Origin: Anisus vortex
Lineage: Eukaryota > Mollusca > Gastropoda > Planorbidae
Reading direction: 5' to 3'
DNA length: 64,000 bases
Assembly: GCA_949126835.1 (NCBI GenBank)
Contig: OX421501.1
Span: forward strand, 3,480,999 to 3,544,998
Positions within the stretch are counted from its first letter, which is position 1, and each line of letters starts with the position of its first letter. The position numbers and the translations under genes are program-made. Below, piece after piece: positions 34,801 through 43,105 of the stretch. Under the pieces are notes generated by a model. The model saw only the letters and a list, made by a program, of their open reading frames with translations. It was not told where the DNA came from and made no database searches.

Positions 34801-35062
34801 CGATTTAGTGGCTCACTGGTATCTTATGCTATGTCTTACCAGCGATCTAGTGGCTCAGCAAGACCCAAGGATGTTAAATATCTCATAATTTAACAAATAA
34901 TCGTATCGTAGTACTTGACATTTTCAAGTTCAAAATATTGCAAAAGCTATGACATTAAAATGTTAAGAAGACTACAAGGAATAAAATGGAAATCTTACTT
35001 GACTGAGTCGTCACCTCACAACAAAGTGTGATGATAATACAGAAACTCAGACGATACATCAT
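22823..35062 (-). CDS. Secreted protein of unknown family, 5 exons, 216 aa
   Basis: Exons 35,062-34,999, 33,949-33,845, 32,928-32,803, 23,869-23,752 and 23,060-22,823 total 651 bp. All introns are GT-AG; the joins are in phases 1, 1, 1 and 2, with no stop until TAG at 22,823. Exon 1 encodes a signal peptide (M-M-Y-R-L-S then a hydrophobic core, ending near T-T-Q-S). The mature chain has only two Cys, one early (G-S-G-C-S) and one near the end (G-L-C-K-V), which could form a disulfide. It reads as beta-rich, with L-F-F-N-N-P-Q-G-W-V-F-N-L-G-D-S in exon 3 and H-H-G-W-F-A-L-R-G in exon 5. I do not recognise the family. Intron 3 is 8.9 kb and carries a complete LTR element in antisense. Intron 1 holds a 42-bp tandem array and a SINE. 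Only the exon 3-4 acceptor (CGAAG) has a poor pyrimidine tract. Confidence 0.8.
23061..23751. other. Intron 4 of the secreted-protein gene
   Basis: AT-rich sequence between exons 5 and 4. It contains ORFs without features. Confidence 0.6.
24166..24373. mobile_element. hAT MITE with 8-bp duplication TCTTAGAT
   Basis: Ends CAGGGGTCGGCAACC and GGTTGCCAACCCCTG are inverted repeats. Flanks 24,158-24,165 and 24,374-24,381 are identical. It lies in intron 3 of the secreted-protein gene. Confidence 0.92.
24640..24805 (-). repeat. tRNA-derived SINE (family B), head missing
   Basis: The body blocks 'tttctgtggcca', 'caggtacccatcagat', 'ggtagactgg' and 'acaccctccgaac' are present. The tRNA-like head at the right end is absent. 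Confidence 0.7.
25058..26457 (+). repeat. 5' LTR
   Basis: 1,400 bp, starts TGTCACAATTC and ends ATCGTGACA. It contains an internal direct repeat of about 125 bp (from 25,432 and from 25,557) and an AATAAA near 26,269. The next bases, TGGGACCTCGTGTCCGGG (26,461 onward), fit a tRNA primer-binding site. Confidence 0.93.
26458..27384 (+). other. LTR element leader with 42-bp proline-codon-rich repeats
   Basis: The primer-binding site region is followed by a leader without ORFs of note. From about 26,676 to 26,860 a unit of about 42 bp (CCCAGCCTACGCCTACGACA and its variant with CTTACGCCA) repeats about four times. Role unknown. Confidence 0.75.
27385..28821 (+). CDS. LTR element Gag, 478 aa
   Basis: Residues 1-115 are a charged coiled coil including 20-residue tandem repeats of the E-E-R-A-E-Q-L-E type (27,535-27,665). 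Residues about 145-310 form a retrotransposon-Gag-like helical core (L-R-P-G-E-N-Y-T-R-F; W-V-E-L). The C-terminal third is Pro/Gln/Arg-rich. I see no CCHC zinc knuckle. The end overlaps the pol frame, which lies +1 relative to gag, implying frameshifting. Confidence 0.85.
   Translation: MAEGVLLRKQLREEAIAIGYIDSDITKYVVEQVAAHEAKTERLRLEQVAREERAEQLEREDRLRVEQLAREERAEQLEREDRLRVEQLAREEREKHRLDEEARRAHEFRLAELAASVRAPDNNDNPNSLSSFSSATPNHPLPRHASLWTDVDDPRLEQFDIYLRRFSDCMELNEVPPELHCRILVSTLRGEDYEAYCKLAPEDRESCAALKNALLNRHQLHASHYQKKFRSSTLRPGENYTRFAERIQSYLLKWVELRNIEQSFDGMVTLLMTEQVESQMTPKLKAFLIQHGIEGLPSSLQSADRFLQANKVESSHPREKSLSHPASQQENGRSTRPPGHLSRPGHPQSPWNNWDNHRTNPPPLISQTSFPSSRPGPPQPRPPPPPQDSRRAGQPYQPTRAQTGTGQTQSTRQGNSTGQQPNAHTGPNHSQKPPPRSIHHHPLPCGHPPDARPRNRHPPAYTLRQTGNQDRKKYRDQL
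28790..30700 (+). CDS. LTR element Pol: protease, integrase, start of RT
   Basis: The open frame covers 28,556-30,802; recognisable protein starts near 28,800. The protease has L-L-D-S-G and P-Y-D-V-I-L-G. The integrase follows directly: an HHCC zinc finger (C-H-Q-C near 29,470), then the DDE residues in V-D-L-V-G (about 29,567), S-D-N-G-P-Q-F (about 29,740) and V-E-R-F-N-Q-T-L (about 29,850). A GPY/F-type module follows (W-R-G-P-Y, about 30,270; F-H-I-N-L-L). Next comes only the RT N-terminus (P-I-T-V-K-P-Y-A-M-P). At about 30,697 a deletion joins it, out of frame, to RNase H. Residues after that point are out-of-frame readthrough. Confidence 0.88.
30700..30981 (+). pseudogene. LTR element RNase H C-terminal part
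   Basis: The frame carries G-I-E-K-F-H-V-Y-L-Y-G, T-D-H-Q-P-L and H-L-A-D-F-L-S-R, the end of a Ty3/gypsy RNase H. Its N-terminal part and the RT palm are missing. It is in a different frame from integrase. A short Asp/Ser/Pro-rich tail ends at TAG, 45 bp before the 3' LTR, whose polypurine tract is GGAGGGA (31,019-31,025). Confidence 0.85.
31026..32441 (+). repeat. 3' LTR
   Basis: 1,416 bp, near-identical to the 5' LTR. The main difference is a duplicated 20-bp block (ATTCAGAGTCTACTGACTAA) near 31,233-31,272. Confidence 0.93.
32553..32594 (+). repeat. Family A repeat, head fragment
   Basis: Only 'tattacagacgctccttcta' to 'gaagattattta' is present. It immediately precedes the segmental duplication unit. 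Confidence 0.6.
32627..33392. repeat. Segmental duplication unit (source or sister of 9,445-10,196)
   Basis: It includes intact exon 3 of the secreted-protein gene plus intron flanks and the inverted-repeat element at 33,028-33,143. Because it sits in gene context, it is the likely source. Confidence 0.9.
33028..33143. mobile_element. Short inverted-repeat element
   Basis: ATATCCCAGCGGGCACACCA at the left and its near-complement at the right, with CGACGTGG repeats between. Sister of 9,840-9,948. Confidence 0.6.
33487..33730. repeat. AT, TAA and GA microsatellites
   Basis: (TA)n near 33,500, (AAT)n near 33,643, (AT)n near 33,660, then (GA)n to about 33,712. They lie in intron 2 of the secreted-protein gene. 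Confidence 0.9.
34200..34443 (-). repeat. tRNA-derived SINE (family B)
   Basis: The body blocks and box B (GGGTTCAAATCCC on the minus strand) are present. The box A region is replaced by a diverged stretch. It lies in intron 1 of the secreted-protein gene. Confidence 0.75.
34558..34856. repeat. 42-bp tandem repeat, 7 copies
   Basis: Units read CTCACTGGTATCTTATGCTA then TGTCTTACCAGCGATTTAGTGG, nearly identical. At 42 bp (14 codons), two plus-strand frames stay open; both are artefacts. The array lies in intron 1 of the secreted-protein gene. Confidence 0.95.
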
Positions 35063-35117
35063 TTTTGGTATGTCTGAACTAGCTTGAAACATTTCAACAC
35101 AATTGTAACCTGATGCT

Positions 35118-35123
35118 CTTATA
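35118..35123 (-). promoter_or_regulatory. TATA-like box of the secreted-protein gene
   Basis: TATAAG on the minus strand, 56-61 bp 5' of the ATG at 35,062, compatible with a start site about 30 bp downstream and a short 5' UTR. Confidence 0.4.
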
Positions 35124-35339
35124 GTATTTAGTTATCTGTTAATGATAAAAAATAAGATTGACTTATTTAATGAAATAAATTATATTTCTTCTTTGCTTTT
35201 CTCTGTTGATATTTTTCAATGAATCGGCCTAGTAAACTGTGACACGCTTTATACATTTAAAGTAAAACATAATGAAGGTCAATTAAATTATTACACATCA
35301 AAATAAAGTCTTTCGCATTCCTGTGATTTATGCGTGTGG

Positions 35340-35600
35340 TGATTAGTAATGTATGGGTCGGAGTGCTGGAAAAGAAAAAGCTCCGTCGTAACACAGAAGA
35401 GAATAGGGAGCGGCAAGGAAACAAAATGTGGACAAGTCTGTCCCGACCCAACTCTTACAGCACACAGCATGGATTGTGTCTCTCGCAGATGGGACTCAAG
35501 AGCCATTTTAGAGAATGCAAACTTGGTTTTGGTGGGAGGGGGGGAGAAAGATCCCGAAGGCTCGCAAGATAGTCTCGGGAGACTTAGGAGCCAATAAATG
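35340..35600 (+). mobile_element. LINE ORF2 extreme C-terminus
   Basis: The open frame reads M-Y-G-S-E-C-W at the start, then blocks resembling the end of molluscan LINE proteins (D-P-T-L-T-A-H-S; C-V-S-R-R-W). The plus-strand tail then runs to 'ccaataaatgaataataat'. Confidence 0.55.
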
Positions 35601-35835
35601 AATAATAATGGTAAATGTTCTGTCTCGTGTCGTTATGATTACAATAATTTTCATTCAAACACTAGTTGAAATTGATAATACACTGTGTATAGAAATGATT
35701 GCACAAATATTAGTTCCAGACATTTTACATAGGCTATATTCAAGTAAAACCTAAAAATCAACACCCGAGTAAAAAATCCCTGAAATGCACTGCAACACCC
35801 ACCCTTAAAAGAAATAACGTCTGGATAATTAAAAC

Positions 35836-35872
35836 ATGAAACAAGAAAACCATAAAAACGAAGTTTTTATAC
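35836..35872 (+). repeat. Family D fragment
   Basis: Only the terminal block 'gaaacaagaaaaccataaaa' plus 'acgaagttttta' is present. Confidence 0.6.
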
Positions 35873-36189
35873 TTGAATCAGAAAATATAATATAGTGTTT
35901 CTAAGTATTTGCTTCTCGGCAGTGTCGCGCTATGGTGCAGAGAAACGGCTGCATCGGCTGGCACGGCAGGCGTGGAAACAGGCAGCCATAAAAAGCAAAA
36001 ATCTAATTGCAATTTGAAATTGTAGGTGCTACATCACACAGATAACATTCACCCGCACGGTCATAGTTGCATCACACAATTCAAAATACATGTCTTGTAA
36101 AGTTAACTAAAAATAAAGTTTGATATAAAAATAAGAGTGACAATAAGCCTGAAACATGTCCAGTATTAAAAGTAAGTCAGTAAAGTACT

Positions 36190-36447
36190 TATCGGACCGA
36201 ATTGATGCATAGGTCCGGTGAAGGTGCGTTTACAAGTTTCTGTGGTCACGGCATATTAGGTGATCGTGTGGCCAGCACTATGCACAGCCGCCTTTACTTC
36301 ACCCCAAATAAGGGTTGGGTACCCATCAGAGCTGGGTAGACTCAGGGACACCCTCCAGACCCGGGGGAAAAATCCTAGCCTGCACCAGGATTCTAACCCG
36401 CGACCTTCGGAACGCCAGCTGAACGCGCTGCCGCACGGCCACCGTGT
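36190..36447 (-). repeat. tRNA-derived SINE (family B)
   Basis: One of the most complete copies: minus-strand head 'acggtggccgtgcggcagcg', box B GGTTAGAATCC, and the body through 'cagagctgggta' and 'ggtgatcgtgtggccagca' (plus strand). Confidence 0.85.
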
Positions 36448-36639
36448 TCCCTATGTCCAGGATTCACAAGCCTAAATTATATTTTAATACTGTACGTACA
36501 CTTGTTATGCTCGTCCTATAGTCGTCCTGGCACCTAGAGATCACTTCTTCTTGCTATCGACTCGAACTCTCTAACTACTCTGTTCTCAACCTACGTCTGT
36601 GTTTAAATACCAGAAAGTCATCTTTTGTTTTCTTTTGAG

Positions 36640-37090
36640 ATACCCCGCTGCTTCATTGTGTCAAAAAGAAAAAACCGTAAAGTACCGTAACACTGGGATC
36701 TGTACAGGATGTGCACAAGATTCCGGCGGAGCTCATGCTGGGAGGGATGGGGGCAACTTGGGAAAGGGGACACAATTGTCACAATATATATTTTTTTTTT
36801 TTCCTAGAAACAGCTATTATAGTCCAAAGCCTGCATTGTGCAGTACTGCACAATGTACGGCGGAAACCAGGAACTTTAAAACACCCCCCCCCTTCCGACC
36901 CCGCCCAAACCTAAAGTTGAACAAAGCAAAGTCCTACGTAAAGACGCAAATTTTATCCAAACAAAAGAACCCAGAGCATTCTGACCTCTTCCAAGGATTA
37001 TGTTAACAAAAGGGCAACCTCCCTAGCGATCCCAAACCGCCACACATTAAAGAAAACGCAATTTAAATTCTGTATACAATCGGTGGAATA
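36640..37090 (+). repeat. ~500-bp tRNA-headed repeat, 5'-truncated (family E)
   Basis: It matches 38,064-38,600 over the body: 'taccgtaacactgggatc', 'gcctgcattgtgcagtactg', 'aaagtcctacgtaaagacgc' and 'cagagcattctgacctctt'. ORFs through it are artefacts. Confidence 0.8.
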
Positions 37091-37139
37091 TGTATGCTAT
37101 AAAGTACTCTATATATGTATGTATCTATATATATATATA

Positions 37140-37935
37140 ATACTTTTTACAACTAGGCGTAGTATGGACACCGAACCAGCTGCTGGTGGACGTCCACTTC
37201 GCCGACGACATCGCCTTAAGGTCAAACACAACCTGACCTGCGTGATCTCACAACAGCGGTAGAAACCCAGGCGGCCAAGGTTGGCCTACGAATCAGCAAA
37301 GAGAAAACGAAGATCCATCGCTTTGGGTACACCAGCACCCCAGCCCACATTTCCATAAACGGAAAACACGTCGAAGAAGTGACAGAATTCACGTACCTAG
37401 GCAGTACCATCACTGCGACCGGTAACTCGTCCCAAGACACAATGTGTCGCATTAGTAAAGCGTTCGCCGTCTTCCAAAAGCTACACTTACTCTGGAACTC
37501 AACATCAGTCTCGCTCCCAATAAATATACATGTCTTCAATGCCATAGAAGTCCCAACCGCCCTCTACGCGACTGAAACTTGGAGGAAGACAGTGGTAAGC
37601 GACCGGAAACTCAAAGCATTTCACCAAAGATGCCTCACACGCATACTTAAAAGATCACTTATCGACGTCGGTCATCGAACGTCGCCTCAAATTTGCCGGC
37701 CACATAATCCGCCAGCCTGACCATCGGCTACCCTACACAGCTACCAGATGACGGCCGCCCAATGGACGAAGCGGGCAGGGGCGACCTAAAACAATATGGC
37801 GTACAACGATCGCCGATGACATCCGGTCTGTTGACATAAACTGGGACGTCATCAATGCCGTTACAGCAGCGGTTACGGACAGAGCCCACCGAAGAATTCT
37901 CATTGCCCCGATGTGCCGAACGGTGCGGGAGGATC
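37140..37935 (+). mobile_element. LINE reverse-transcriptase C-terminal half
   Basis: With two or three frameshifts, the plus strand gives the palm motif F-A-D-D-I-A-L, then E-K-T-K-I-H-R-F-G, E-V-T-E-F-T-Y-L-G-S-T-I, L-Y-A-T-E-T-W, a G-R-P-K-T-I-W block and a D-R-A-H-R-R end. These motifs in this order belong to RTE-like endonuclease/reverse-transcriptase elements. It is a decayed copy. Confidence 0.85.
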
Positions 37936-38063
37936 TACGTCTAAGTATAAGTAATATATATAAAGTAACTCGTGTGTGTGTTCAACCAATCATATTGGTT
38001 CATTTAAAGACACGTGACCTTATTGTCTCATATTATACTTTTGCGATTTCACTTCAGACATGT

Positions 38064-38600
38064 GTCTTCGTTAGCTAAGTGAACAACGTATCGGACTGCC
38101 ACGTTGGCGACCCGAGTTCGATTCTCCAGTGGGCAATACCCCGTTGATTCATTGGGTCACAAGGAAAAACCCTTTAAGTACCGTAACAATGGGATGTGTA
38201 CAGGATGTGTACAGGATGTGTACAAAAACCTGGCGTAGCACATGCTGGGAGGAGGTTTGGGGGCAAATTAGGGGGGGGGCTTCTTGGGAAAGGAGATACA
38301 ATAGAAATTTTCCTTTCCTAGAAATCGTTATTATTCTCTAAAGCCTGCATTGTGCAGTACTGCAAAAGGTACAGCGATAACCAGGAACTTTCAATCACCC
38401 CCACCCGCCTCCACCCCCACGTAAAGTTGAACAAAACAAAGTCCTACGTAAAAACGCACGCAAACATCCAAACAAGAGCACCCAGAGCATTCTGACCTCT
38501 TGCAGGAAGTATTATGTAAACAAAAGCCCCCCCCCCCACCCATCTCAAATCACCACACATTAAAAAAGCGCAATTTAAATTATGTACCCTATTCAATTGG
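38064..38600 (+). repeat. tRNA-headed repeat, full (family E)
   Basis: The head 'cgttagctaagtgaacaacg' and box-B-like GAGTTCGATTCTCC are followed by a body shared with 36,640-37,090. The tRNA-like head suggests a SINE. Confidence 0.7.
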
Positions 38601-38685
38601 TGTTGACAAGTCTGGACGATTATGCATGCATAAAAGGTCGAAGAGTAAAACGTTTCCCGTCCCATTCGATCATTTGATTTGAAAC

Positions 38686-38799
38686 ATGTCTGTGTGCTGC
38701 GTTACTGGTTTTACAAAGAGATTTACAGGATTAAATGTTATTTCATTTCCAAAAAGATGGCGCCAAAAGAAAACGATGGATTGTGAATGTCAGATTTGA
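38686..38799 (+). pseudogene. THAP-domain-like fragment
   Basis: A 37-codon frame starting M-S-V-C-C-V-T-G-F-T, with V-I-S-F-P-K-R-W-R following, resembles the N-terminus of THAP zinc fingers (C-x2-C-like start, F-P block, W). It ends in TGA long before a full domain. It is probably a transposase or THAP relic. Confidence 0.4.
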
Positions 38800-39616
38800 A
38801 GAATCACCTATTTATAATCCCAAACTAATTGCTTGATGCAAAAGAATTTTCGTTTTATGTTTTTATGAATCTACGCATTGTTTTTTTTTTTAATAATCAA
38901 GGACGCAACTCTTGCCGAATTTATTTTATAAACAAAGCTAAATTTAACTTAACGCAACTAAAAGTGCCTCCCCACATGGCGAAAACCTACTTGTCAGCAA
39001 CACACATTCACAGGAATACGATGGCAGCAGACCCTTTACGGAATCAAGTGCTAACTCGCCACTGAGACCGAATGGGGAGAGCAGGTGTACCCGCTATTCG
39101 ACCACCCTCAAGAAGCGCCCCCCCCCCTTTTCACATTGTGGTTAGCCTCAGACTGTGAATTGCAGTTACGATGACCTGTCCAACATGCATAAGCTAAGAC
39201 GAAAGGATGGAATAACCTCGCTTCCGGTGTCAAGAGACATCTAAAAGCCTCTACTAGCCCCACTTATAAGCTAAAAATGTTGACGCGCGCACTACATGTG
39301 TAGTACATGACATTACTCGAGGGTAGCATTTGCATTACATGTTCAGTCGTTCTTCTTAGTCTTATTGGCGCATTATTTCTTTGTTTGCGTTCACCATCCC
39401 AAAAAAAATTAAGATATTTCTACTGCGTTCTTTTAATTGATTAAAGGTAGTTTCTCCTACCTAGGATTACTCGTCCCCGAGGAACAGGCGCCCATTATCG
39501 AAGTCTGTGGTCCTTTATAGGAAATAGGCCGCCCACAAGGGTCCTTCTTGATGACGTTTTTGTAACATAATGTTTTTTCATGTGACAGGGTTGTTGATTC
39601 TGTGCACAATCATCTG

Positions 39617-39637
39617 GGGGGGGGGGGGGGGGGGGAA
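39617..39637 (+). repeat. Poly-G run
   Basis: About 19 consecutive G, one of several long G or C runs in the window (also 3,354-3,371, 51,426-51,447 and 54,181-54,197). Confidence 0.9.
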
Positions 39638-39856
39638 AGCCCCTCACAGCTGTCTGGAGAGCTGCACTATATTTTGGGAATGGTACCATAGGATTTGTGG
39701 TTCCACCCATTTCCTGGAAGGCAGCTAGCTCTGATCCTGGTCCGCCCTGTGCATTTGATTTTCCCCCGTACTTACCATATCTGGTGGGCTTTATCCTATA
39801 CGCCACCTGGGGAGGCGCCCGTTGAGAGATCAGAAACTCCACACGAGTATAATATA

Positions 39857-39960
39857 ATATTACAGACGCTCCTTCTATAAAGATGATTTTTGCGTACTAC
39901 GCTCATCCGTAGTCCGTGTCTGATCGTGCATCTTTATTAATGTATTAAAATGATTGATTT
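39857..39960 (+). repeat. Family A repeat
   Basis: Head 'tattacagacgctccttcta', then 'cgtactacgctcatccgtag', then 'atctttattaatgtattaaa'. Confidence 0.75.
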
Positions 39961-40529
39961 TAAATTACTTCGCTCTTTATCATGATCCTTGCATAGTTTG
40001 GGTGTCGTTGTTTATTATTTCTCCTTTGTACTATTGAATTCAAATTCACCTGAGCTACACTATTGGAAACAAAGAAGTGTTGTTTTTGTTGTCTTAAAAT
40101 TTAACATAAACAAGCCTTAACAAGTTTATTGCCATAGAGCATAAACGGCTAGACTAGTCAGGAGTCTGCTCAACATACAAAACACAGTCCAACATTTAGA
40201 CAAAGCTGATAAAAGTCACAATACAACAATCATGCCAAAACCCAACAACAAACTGAACAAAAAAACACCCACCAACATTTACGCTCAACTCAAAGTAAAA
40301 TAGTAACTGAAACCCAAGAAAAATAATGCAGTCTTTCATTTGCGCCAAACCAAAATATAAACAGGTCCACATTCACGCCAGACTAAAAAAAAATGTGCAG
40401 CCCAGCAATAACATTGATCTCAATGAAAAAAAACTGCAATTTGTAACAGCACTAATTTAAATGTTCCCCCAATGTCATTGCACCCATTCCCTCCCCTTTT
40501 TCCTGCATCCAATCCACTGTCCTGTAAAG
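39961..40529. other. Intergenic, nothing recognised
   Basis: A/C-rich stretch with short ORFs only. Confidence 0.4.
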
Positions 40530-40735
40530 CAGGGGTCGGCAACCTTTTGATAATGGTGTGCCAAAGTAGGATTTCTAATTCATTTAGCGTGCCAAAAGCC
40601 TAGAAGTGATTCTGCGCCAGCAATCAATATCTTGTGGAAGAGACTTAAAATGTCTTTTTGTGGGTCTTCCGCAAGCCATTGAAAATCTCTCTGCGTGCCA
40701 AGTCTGGCACGCGTTCCGTAGGTTGCCGACCCCTG
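40530..40735. mobile_element. hAT MITE with 8-bp duplication CTGTAAAG
   Basis: Ends CAGGGGTCGGCAACC and GGTTGCCGACCCCTG are perfect inverted repeats. Flanks 40,522-40,529 and 40,736-40,743 are identical. It lies about 330 bp upstream of the histone-like ATG. Confidence 0.93.
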
Positions 40736-41065
40736 CTGTAAAGAATATGGGGTGCTTTATGAACGGCTAATTAAAAATATTGGAAAAAAAAACTTTTATT
40801 TTGTTTCCTCTTGAAACCGGAATTCAGATGACGAATTTTGTTCTCTCGGAGGTACGCGCCGTCGGTTACTCAGGAATGCCGGTATCGCGCGCGCGCCTGT
40901 GGCACTTTCAATAGCCACTGACGCTCCTCAGACGTTCCTCTGCCATATTTCAAAATAGTGGCGTGAAATAGTACAATATATTAGAAGCAAGACGATACGG
41001 CAACTGCTACTAAAACGAGGTCAACCAAGACGAGTGGGTAACTTTGTGAGAGTAAAACCTACGCC

Positions 41066-41518
41066 ATGTCATCAGAATCGGACTCGGCTGAAGAGTTCGA
41101 GGAGCTGTGCAGGAACGCCGTGACGCAGCTGGACCAAGTGATCTACGCCATCAAGGCGCTGGGCAACAGGAATGGCTCCACCCGTGACGAGATCTGCGAC
41201 TACCTCGTCTCCCGCGACCTGATGAACGCCAGGATCTCTAAAGCCCTGGTCGCCAAGGCACTGTACAAAGGGATGGACGAAGGGCTGATCCGAAGGCCGA
41301 AGGGAACTAACCAGTTCGTGGTGATCGACAAGATGATATCCCGGCACCGCGGGCACTCCCCGCGGAGGTCTACGGCGAAGCGGAAGAGTGATCACGGGCA
41401 TAAGTCCGACAAAAGACACGGGTCCAGTCGGCATGACGGGCATCACCACAGTAGCCACAAGAGCCACGGGAGCCACGGGAGCCACAGGAGCCACAGGAGC
41501 CACAAATCTCACAAGTAA
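41066..41518 (+). CDS. Linker histone H1-like protein, 150 aa, intronless
   Basis: Residues 1-20 form a short acidic Ser/Glu-rich tail. Residues about 21-88 are an H1/H5 winged-helix domain: V-I-Y-A-I-K-A-L-G-N-R-N-G-S-T, then I-C-D-Y-L, then L-V-A-K-A-L-Y-K-G-M-D-E-G-L-I, ending K-G-T-N-Q-F. The C-terminal tail is not the usual Lys-Ala-Pro tail. It is Ser/His/Lys/Arg-rich, with an S-P-R-R motif at 98-101 and S-H-K / S-H-G / S-H-R triplets from about 129 to the end. It would bind linker DNA in chromatin. The ATG at 41,066 is the first in frame after stops. A histone 3' stem-loop 90 bp after the stop supports a replication-dependent histone mRNA. A protamine-like sperm protein is an alternative. 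The gene is GC-rich against AT-rich surroundings. Confidence 0.88.
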   Translation: MSSESDSAEEFEELCRNAVTQLDQVIYAIKALGNRNGSTRDEICDYLVSRDLMNARISKALVAKALYKGMDEGLIRRPKGTNQFVVIDKMISRHRGHSPRRSTAKRKSDHGHKSDKRHGSSRHDGHHHSSHKSHGSHGSHRSHRSHKSHK

Positions 41519-41607
41519 CCACAGACACCGAGATGAGCTCGAGTGCCGAGCATTTCCTCTCAAGAGAGAGAAAAGACTAAAGAACTAGTCGCTATTTTTT
41601 TTTCTAC

Positions 41608-41623
41608 GGTCCTTTTCAGGACC
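41608..41623 (+). promoter_or_regulatory. Histone mRNA 3' stem-loop
   Basis: GGTCCTTTTCAGGACC forms a perfect 6-bp stem (GGUCCU/AGGACC) with a four-base UUUC loop and is followed by ACCCA. This matches the metazoan histone stem-loop recognised by SLBP. It lies 90 bp after the TAA of the histone-like gene. Confidence 0.9.
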
Positions 41624-41646
41624 CATTCACAACTTCAGTTTCTTAA

Positions 41647-41985
41647 AGGTTAGTTTGTGTAAATCGTACACTAAACGTGTATATTCTTTACAGAACAAAT
41701 TCACATTGACATTCCTTGCACCTTACCCAGCTGGTCCTGTGGTTAGTACACCGGACTGTCAACCGACACGTCGCGTGTTCTACCCCTGCCGCATTGCACG
41801 AGCCTTGGGCCTGGTGAGGTTAGTTTGTGTAAATTGTACACTAAACGTGTATATTCTTTACATAACAAATTTACATTGACATTACCTTACCAGCTGGTCC
41901 TGTGGTTAGTACACCGGACTGTCAACCGACACGTCGCGGGTTCTACCCCTGCCGCATTGCACGAGCTTTGGGCCTGGTGATGAAT
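41647..41985 (+). repeat. Tandem pair of tRNA-headed repeats (family C)
   Basis: Two copies of about 170 bp. Each has 'ggttagtttgtgtaaat', then 'cactaaacgtgtatattctt', then a tRNA-like core (CTGGTCCTGTGGTTAGTACA; GACACGTCGCGGGTTCTACC). Copy 2 starts near 41,817. The core is also at 14,036. Confidence 0.8.
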
Positions 41986-42540
41986 TGGCCTAGTACACCA
42001 CGATTCACGGGCTATTATAGCAGGCCAGTTATGAACTGGTGCATAATTTCCCAATAAACAATTGGATCTAATATAAAAGAACACTTTTTCCGAAATATTA
42101 ATCATTGAAACGTAAAAATTTAAACACAAAAGAAAAAAAAAAAGTTCTCGAAACGAAATATGTCATCAAAACATCCATTGATGTAGAAATCGAGTTTTAA
42201 TTTTTTTTTTCTTCTAAAAATAGTTTTGTTTTAGAGAAATAGATCCCCTTCCTGACTAGGCCTATGATCTATTATTATTTCTAAAATGTATATAATAGCC
42301 TATTATTGTTATAACGTAAAATTGGAAAGGGAGAAGGGGGATAAACAAATTGTCAGAATCGCAATCGCATGACGTCACTTAAGGGCGCCTCCTATCGGTC
42401 TTGGCTACCTTGCCTATCAAACATGACCACACGGGGAAAAAAACGACCGAGTCACATTTAGTGATTTTTGTATAGTTACCACCTGTTTTACATATTATAG
42501 TCATGCTGCCTCATGCATAGTATGTACTGAACTACTTTAC
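41986..42540. other. Intergenic, nothing recognised
   Basis: AT-rich. It contains TGACGTCA near 42,371 and no gene. Confidence 0.4.
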
Positions 42541-42542
42541 TA

Positions 42543-43105
42543 ATGAAACAAGAAAACCATAAAAAAGAAGTTTTTATTATACTCCCTTTATTTGCAAACT
42601 AAGTTAACCATCATGTAATTAAATAATTGATTGACTACTGCAAATAAAACGTACAGAAAAAATATCTGTGTCGCAAATCTCAAAAATATCTTTTTACTCA
42701 GTATGAATTGTTCTAAAAATAATCTTAGCGCATAATTTTTTTTTCTAGCTTTGCGCCGAAAAACTATAAAAAGTTGCACAGGCATTTTTAACGCGAAATT
42801 AAAATATTTCTTATACTTTCCTTTTAAGAAATGAATATTGTCATAAGTGTAGTATTATTAAGTTGTTTTAACTGAAAATTTGATAGGATGTATTGTTAGG
42901 CGCCACAAATCTGCTGTCCAAATTGCAGCTCGATCGGACCACGGGAATAGGTCGAAAAATCGAAGCAAAGTTTTGCTCCCAGACAGACAGAAAGACAGAC
43001 AGAAATTGCAACTTAAAATAAAGGAAGTAAAAATAATCTTAGCGCATAATTTTTTTTTTCTAGCTTTGCGCCGAAAAACTATAAAAAGTTGCACAGGCAT
43101 TTTGA
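42543..43105 (+). mobile_element. Family D repeat, full copy plus duplicated segment
   Basis: It runs from 'gaaaaccataaaaaagaagt' to 'aacttaaaataaaggaagta' (43,028). A second copy of its middle block (tagcgcataatttttt to gttgcacaggcatttt) continues to 43,105. ORFs in it have no features. Its 'cttagcgcataatttt' site is the empty-site reference for the insertion at 56,740. Confidence 0.8.

Noticed and set aside
34555..34893. Two plus-strand ORFs with 14-residue repeats
   Set aside because: Both are readings of the 42-bp intronic array.
36260..37006. ORFs of 67-135 codons
   Set aside because: They run through SINE family B and repeat family E, with no domain features.
41072..41563. 163-codon minus-strand ORF
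   Set aside because: Antisense shadow of the GC-rich histone-like gene; Val/Pro repeats mirror the His/Ser tail.
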